Positions 60,101 through 64,000 of a stretch of 64,000 nucleotides of DNA are shown one piece after another. The stretch spans positions 1-64,000 of the forward strand of contig NZ_JPMY01000045.1 in the NCBI RefSeq assembly GCF_000761545.1, given 5' to 3'. The notes beneath the pieces are model-generated. The model did not search any database. It was not told the DNA's origin and worked only from the letters and a program-made list of their open reading frames with translations. The stretch is from Pseudomonas sp. ML96. GTDB lineage: Bacteria > Pseudomonadota > Gammaproteobacteria > Pseudomonadales > Pseudomonadaceae. Every line of letters starts with the position of its first letter. Position 1 is the first letter of the stretch. The position numbers and the translations under genes are program-made.

Positions 60101-62155
60101 ACCGGTTGCGGAGTTGTAGCTGGCGCTGATATTGCCCATGGTGGCAGGGTTGTTGGTGAACGCCAGTACATCCTGGCTGGTCTGGAGGTTGCCGGTGATT
60201 GAGACCTTGCCGCTGGCCAGGGTGGCGTTGTCCGTATCGGCCAGGGTAAGGCCGCTGTCCACGGTAACCGGTGTGCTGGTGACGTTGTCGCCTTCGGTAA
60301 AGGCAGTGGTGCCGCCGCTGGTGGTAACCACCGGGGTGGCATTGGTATCGGCGGTGGCGATATTGAAGGTGTCCGTTACCGTACCGCCATTACCGTCGCT
60401 GGCAATGATGTCAATGCTGATGGTGCCAACATCGCTGTCGGCCGGAGTGCCGCTGAACGTGCGGGTGGCAGGGTCGAAGCTGAGCCAGGCGGGCAGGGCT
60501 CCGCCGCCGGTCAGTTGCGCGCTGTAGCTCAGGGTGGCGCCGGCATCCACATCGCTGAAGGTGTTGGCGGCAAACTGGAAGTTGAAGGCCGTACCTTCGC
60601 TGGCGTTTTGGTTGGGGATTGGGTTGGCCACCACTGGCGCGTCGTTGATGGCGGTGACGGTCAGCGTCACGGTGACAGAGGACGAGTCCGCCGTGCCATC
60701 GTTGGCTTTATAGGTGAAAGAGTCCGCGCCGCTGTAGTTGGCAGTGGGCGTATAGCTGAAGCTGCCATCGGCATTGAGGGTCAGCGAGCCGTGGCTTGGC
60801 CCGGTGACGAGCACGGCTGTCAGTGAGTCGCCATCCGCATCGGTGTCGTTTGCGAGGACTCCTGAACCGGTCGTTACAGTGAGCGTCGAGTCTTCGTTGA
60901 CCGTATAGCTGTTGCCGGTGGCGACCGGCACGGCGTTGGGGGGGACGGCCGCCTCGAAATTCAGGTCGTCGACTTCGAGTAAGAGATTGGTGCCGGAGAA
61001 GGTGATGCTGGTGATGTACTGGGCGTCGGAATTGGCAGACAAATTCAAGCTATAGCCCGCCCCGGTACTACTGGGGGCGAACGTTCCGAGGGTCTTACCG
61101 TCATTCGTCGTCAGCGTGACGCTGGAGGAGGGGCCGTAATCGCCAGTGTTGTATAACAGGAACTTGATCCCCGCCAGGCTGAATGCGCTGCCATCTGCGG
61201 CCGAGATAGTGACCGAGTTCAATCCGCCTATCCCTATCGGATTGTTATCTGAAAAGTCGAACATCATGGCGTTGTTAACGCCGGGGTTTACTGCGCCGTC
61301 GCCAATCATCGATTCGTAGGTGCCCGCAGTGCCCGTCAGCACATAGCGAATACCGTCCAGGGTGAAGTTATTGCTGTTGAATACGGTGCCTGATACGTCA
61401 TCGTCATAGTTTTCATCTGCCGGTGCGGCAAGCAGGGCGTCGTAGGCGGCGACTTGCAGTGGCTGGGACTCCACCTGACCCGTGTGGCTCTCGAGTACCC
61501 AGTCGCCGCCTTTGCTGGCTGCCCCGGTGGCGTCGTCGGAAGCAGCTACATCGGCTTGGGTCAGGCGCGCCAGCTTGCTGATCAGCGCCGCGCCCTGTGC
61601 GCCCTCGCCGGTATTGCAGCCATAAAGCAGGATGTCGCCATCGGTCGCCAATGCCGCGCCGATGGCATTCAGTTGCTGGGCGTGTTGGCCGATGTTCTGG
61701 CTGTTCAGCCACGTATTACCCAGCTCGACCGTGCCTTCTGCGCCATGGCTCAGGAGGTGGATTGCGTCGACGTCGGAGCGATTCTTCAGGTAGTCGGCGA
61801 TCTGTTGCAGGCCGTCCTTGTTGCTGTCGAGGACCACGACCTCTGTACCGCTTGGCAGCCCGGCAATCAGTTGCTGGGCGTCTTGCAGCTTGCCATCGAC
61901 AAAGACGATTTCCTGGCGCTGGTCGCTGCTGGCCGCGGGTGGCGTTGCTGCGTCGCTGGCGTGTGGGGCACTGTCGTCAGCGGTTTGCGTCTTGGCGGGG
62001 TCGGCAGTCTGGTGTTCTGCGGAGGAGGCTGCTTCGGCTGCTGTGGCGGCGACTGCGCCGTCGAACAACATGCGAGGTTCCAGCGCCGCGGCCAGGGGCG
62101 CGCGCTTGGCTGTGTAGGGGCTTGCCTGGCGTTTGAACAGGTCAAGGAATTTCAC
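57170..62155 (-). CDS. Giant LEPR/DUF4347/cadherin-like surface protein
   Basis: A 1661-residue secreted protein. Order: short basic start, LEPRMLFDGA motif (25-34), acidic linker, DUF4347 domain (about 80-227) with His137 in LLSHGAEG and Cys180 in LYGCNTGEG, a beta domain, then many cadherin/Ig-like modules joined by AVNDAP or AINDAP, later modules with SPDG and TAAPVVGSV, and a unique C-terminus. No classic signal peptide and no RTX nonapeptides. Start is GTG at 62155 because GGAGG lies five bases before it; ATG at 62167 has no site. I infer an adhesin exported by the flanking genes. Confidence 0.85.
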   Translation of the reverse strand: MKFLDLFKRQASPYTAKRAPLAAALEPRMLFDGAVAATAAEAASSAEHQTADPAKTQTADDSAPHASDAATPPAASSDQRQEIVFVDGKLQDAQQLIAGLPSGTEVVVLDSNKDGLQQIADYLKNRSDVDAIHLLSHGAEGTVELGNTWLNSQNIGQHAQQLNAIGAALATDGDILLYGCNTGEGAQGAALISKLARLTQADVAASDDATGAASKGGDWVLESHTGQVESQPLQVAAYDALLAAPADENYDDDVSGTVFNSNNFTLDGIRYVLTGTAGTYESMIGDGAVNPGVNNAMMFDFSDNNPIGIGGLNSVTISAADGSAFSLAGIKFLLYNTGDYGPSSSVTLTTNDGKTLGTFAPSSTGAGYSLNLSANSDAQYITSITFSGTNLLLEVDDLNFEAAVPPNAVPVATGNSYTVNEDSTLTVTTGSGVLANDTDADGDSLTAVLVTGPSHGSLTLNADGSFSYTPTANYSGADSFTYKANDGTADSSSVTVTLTVTAINDAPVVANPIPNQNASEGTAFNFQFAANTFSDVDAGATLSYSAQLTGGGALPAWLSFDPATRTFSGTPADSDVGTISIDIIASDGNGGTVTDTFNIATADTNATPVVTTSGGTTAFTEGDNVTSTPVTVDSGLTLADTDNATLASGKVSITGNLQTSQDVLAFTNNPATMGNISASYNSATGELTLTSAGASATLAQWQAALRSVTYSNSSDTPGTATRTISFVVNDGQSDSPTATKTVSVANINDAPQVTAPATISVSEDTPGAITGISFSDADAGSASVTVTLSVASGGLAATSGGGVTVGGTSSTMTLTGSIANINAFIGGSNVSFTTAANATGNVTLTASINDGGNTGSGGAQINSTTVTLQVAAVNDAPTISAPGSIAISEDVSGALTGISFSDVDAGSSTVTVTLSVASGSLAATSGSGVTVSGTASAMTLTGSIANINAFIAANGVHFTTAANATGNVVLDVTIDDGGNTGSGGNQTDHTTVTLTVTAVNDAPVNSVPGTQSVLQDGTLVFSSGNGNALSIADVDAGSGTVRVTLTASNGVLTLGSLSGVSFLVGNGTGDGTMTFEGTLSAINNALAGLSFSPTGGYYGPASVEITTDDLGQSGSGGGQTDTDTILINVAQPNPSVTGVAGGSPDGIYKAGDTVLINVTYDQAVTVSGGVPTLLLETGAIDRSAVYVGGSGTDTLTFAYVVQVGDQSSDLDYTGSAALSLNGATIASVSLGNPAFTTLPSVGSPDGLAGQSALIIDTAAPVVGSVSVPLAGTYVAGQALDFTVNFNETITVDTGAGIPRLAVTLDGGGVVYADYVSGSGSSALVFRLTLSSGQFDNNGISINGLQANGGTLKDAAGNDTVTTLNNVGSTSQVLVDAAGPEAGIALDGASPTSSSTLSFTVTFNEDVTGVDLADFTLATTGSASGTLQSLVQLDARTYRITVSGVSGQGNLGLALTANGSGIADGQGNTMATSASTAGYLIGGVATGDPEFRTTTPENRIPIPMPPLQPDVPDMAPPSQMDSLLVPLPLLDTPTVGSDFRPLSEIFLSQNSAQERSFIAQVFGSNDSYGDGTGTGFLGFGGGNGGVFGSSTLAGIFNDDGFKEAAPLKIFDRRSSDIEDGLPGIFGALSLSQQLHQLHEAEQQPQRELAWALGQLAQSKASV
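59162..59914 (-). repeat. Two tandem ~125-residue modules in the adhesin
   Basis: Within the surface-protein gene two adjacent units of about 376 bp (about 59537-59914 and 59162-59538) encode nearly identical modules. Shared peptides include TVTLSVASG, MTLTGSIANINAFI and FTTAANATGNV. Recent duplication is likely, and such units often vary in number between strains. Confidence 0.8.
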
Positions 62156-62252
62156 AGGAACCTCCATGTCGGCACAGTCGTACCAATTTTTAGATTTTGC
62201 GGAACTATCGAGAGAAATATGGGTCGGCGCAACGTTTTTCTTGATAGATAAG

Positions 62253-64000
62253 TCAGAAGCCACTTTCGCGTATGCCCAGTGCGGCGACCTTGCGCCAGAC
62301 GAAGCCCAGGATCGATTGGCCTTGCCCGCTCAGTACCACCAGGCCGCGCAGGGGCTGCGTCACTTCGAGCTGTGTGTCGAGCAGTTGCAAGCGCGCACCA
62401 TACTGGGCGCTGGTCGGCTCGGCCTCCTGAAACTCGTTGCGGCGTACGGCGAGGGGGCCCCCATGGTCCGAGGTCAGGGCTTCGAGCTGGATATGTGCGA
62501 CGCCGGTCGTGTCGATCTCGTCCAGACGTACCGCTGCAGCGCTGCGACTGGGGTCATCGAAAATGAAGCGGCCTTCGGTGCCGGCCTCGATGCGCCACAG
62601 TTCTGCTTCCGCCAGGTAGCCGCGTAACTGCAGGCCGGGCTCGACGATACGGGCCAGGGTCGTCTGCGGTGAGAGCCAGCGTCCAGGCATCAGGTTGGGT
62701 GGCAGATCGCGCACGGTGCCGGCGGCAGGCGCACGAATCTCCAGGCGTTGGCGTTGTGCGGCCAGGCCCCGATACTCGGCGATAGCTTCGGCCAGCTGCT
62801 GTTCTAGGACGGCAGCATCGCCGATGGTCTCGCTGCGTCCAGCCTGGCGGCGCAATTGCAGCTGAAGAATGTCTATCTCGCGGCGCACGATGATCTGGCG
62901 TGAGTCGAGGTCGGGAGATTCCAGCTCCAGCAACAAGGCGCCTTTTTCCACCTGTTGGCCATCGCGTGCATGTAGCTGCTTGAGACGCGCCGCCACGGGG
63001 GCGTGCAGTGCATGATTGCCGGCAGCCTCCAACATGGCTGGGATTTCCACGGAACTGCGCCAAGGGATGACGAAAATACCGAGGGCCAGCAGCAGGGCGG
63101 CACCTGTCAGCAGACTCTTGCCTGGGTGGGCATGGCCACGGAGTTGCCACCACTCCTGCATTTCCCGCCAGACTGGCAGGCCGATGAACCACACCAGCTC
63201 GACCAGCATCAGGAAGATGCCCAGCACCTTGAAGAACATGTGGTATACGGCCAGAGCAATGCCGAGGAACAGTGCCGCACGCCACAACCAGGAACCGTAG
63301 CCCCAGAGCAGCAACTTGCGCTGCATGCTCGGCGACCAGGGTTCGGGTGCCGGCTCGCCATAGCCGAACAGTGCCTCGCGCAGGCGCCAGCGGCACAGAG
63401 CGAAGCCGCGTCCCTGCAGGTTGTCCACGCCCCACAAGTCGCTGAGCAGGAAGTAGCCGTCAAAGCGCATAAAGGGGTTGAGGTTGATAATCAGCGTGGT
63501 GATCCAGGTGGCGCTGGCCAGCATGAAGGCTGCCGTGCGTGCCGGCCCATCGGGCAGCAGCGACCAGGCGAGGAGGGCGATACAGGCCAGCACTAGCTCG
63601 GCGAGCACTCCGCCGGCACCGATCAGCAGGCGTGAGCGGCGGTCGTTGACGCGCCATGCGTCGCTGACGTCGGTGTAGAACATCGGCAGCATGACCATGA
63701 ACGCCAGTCCCATGCTCTGTACCCGGCAGCCGGCACGCTTGGCCATGTAAGCATGGCCGAACTCGTGGCAGAGCTTGGCGAAGGTCAGGGCGATGCCGAA
63801 CGACAGGGCGCCACCAAGGCTGAATAGATGAGGGAAGGTGGCGATGAAGCGTTCCCAGTCGCGGGCTACCAGGAATATGCCCAGGCACAGCAGCAACGGC
63901 AGGCCGAAGCGCAGCAGCTTGGTGCCGTGGCGCTGCAGCCAGGGCCAGGTGCGGCCCAGAAATGCATCAGGGCGCCATAGCGGGATACGGAAGAACAGGT
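62253..64000 (-). CDS. M50 zinc peptidase-HlyD fusion protein (partial)
   Basis: An inner-membrane protein open to the window edge; its start lies beyond 64000. The M50 motif HEFGH (near 63755-63767) and the second metal motif NPFMRFDG (63456-63479) lie among hydrophobic helices. After the last helix, an HlyD-type periplasmic adaptor follows: lipoyl-like half HAPVAARLKQLHARDGQQVE, a coiled coil with LQLQLRRQAG, the second half-site EIRAPAAGTVRDL, and a beta domain. At least 582 residues are visible. It is 97 bp upstream of the adhesin gene, same strand, so it probably processes or exports that protein together with the TolC-like duct. Confidence 0.87.
   Translation of the reverse strand, partial: LFFRIPLWRPDAFLGRTWPWLQRHGTKLLRFGLPLLLCLGIFLVARDWERFIATFPHLFSLGGALSFGIALTFAKLCHEFGHAYMAKRAGCRVQSMGLAFMVMLPMFYTDVSDAWRVNDRRSRLLIGAGGVLAELVLACIALLAWSLLPDGPARTAAFMLASATWITTLIINLNPFMRFDGYFLLSDLWGVDNLQGRGFALCRWRLREALFGYGEPAPEPWSPSMQRKLLLWGYGSWLWRAALFLGIALAVYHMFFKVLGIFLMLVELVWFIGLPVWREMQEWWQLRGHAHPGKSLLTGAALLLALGIFVIPWRSSVEIPAMLEAAGNHALHAPVAARLKQLHARDGQQVEKGALLLELESPDLDSRQIIVRREIDILQLQLRRQAGRSETIGDAAVLEQQLAEAIAEYRGLAAQRQRLEIRAPAAGTVRDLPPNLMPGRWLSPQTTLARIVEPGLQLRGYLAEAELWRIEAGTEGRFIFDDPSRSAAAVRLDEIDTTGVAHIQLEALTSDHGGPLAVRRNEFQEAEPTSAQYGARLQLLDTQLEVTQPLRGLVVLSGQGQSILGFVWRKVAALGIRESGF

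Overview
The window is a chromosomal segment of a high-GC gammaproteobacterium, almost certainly a Pseudomonas (sensu lato). The evidence is the run of recognisable Pseudomonas neighbourhoods: asrA/icp next to an AraC regulator; rnd-ycgL-dehydrogenase-ycgN; a hxuIRA-type haem signalling locus followed by oligopeptidase, HIT and glutamine amidotransferase genes; and a split cobalamin cluster with cobL-cobK facing a riboswitch-led cobGHIJ operon. Gene order resembles what I recall of P. aeruginosa, but no database was consulted. No tRNA, rRNA, insertion sequence, prophage or CRISPR array was seen. Coding density is high and base use is uniform, apart from two repeat-bearing intergenic stretches.

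Layout. 1-9.3 kb: a paired-inverted-repeat intergenic element, cvfB, the cmoAB tRNA-modification pair, a lipoprotein, a CHASE3-GAF-GGDEF diguanylate cyclase, a YhhN protein, and a chagasin-like inhibitor next to an AsrA-type Lon protease. 9.3-18.9 kb: AraC regulator, SseA-like sulfurtransferase, acyltransferase, a strictosidine-synthase-like protein, LysR/SDR divergent pair, the rnd-ycgL-dehydrogenase operon, a YcgN protein and a gluzincin-like peptidase. 19-23.5 kb: Fur-box-like palindrome, ECF sigma, FecR-like anti-sigma and an STN-type TonB receptor. 23.5-34.5 kb: small lipoprotein, HNH protein, oligopeptidase B, HIT, amidotransferase, DUF2937, thioesterase, MoxR-ATPase plus VWA protein, a small membrane protein/XRE pair with repeated operators, and a DUF748 protein. 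34.5-46.8 kb: cysK, DMT transporter, TorF-type porin, YtcJ-type amidohydrolase with divergent LysR, acyl-CoA ligase plus CaiB-family CoA-transferase, SprT, two tandem Yip1 proteins, a DNAJ-related protein and ttcA. 46.8-54.2 kb: corrin-ring genes. 54.7-55.6 kb: repeat-derived non-coding DNA. 55.6-64 kb: a three-gene set on the minus strand comprising an M50 peptidase-HlyD fusion (cut by the window edge), a 1661-residue LEPR/DUF4347/cadherin-like surface protein and a TolC-family lipoprotein.

How genes work together. CmoA makes carboxy-SAM that CmoB uses on tRNA U34. The sigma/anti-sigma/receptor trio should sense and import haem or an iron carrier. The cob genes cover much of the aerobic corrin route, from precorrin-3A to the precorrin-8 rearrangement, and are controlled by a B12 riboswitch. 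The terminal three genes look like a dedicated export and processing module for a large adhesin-like protein and are the best candidate for an under-described system here.
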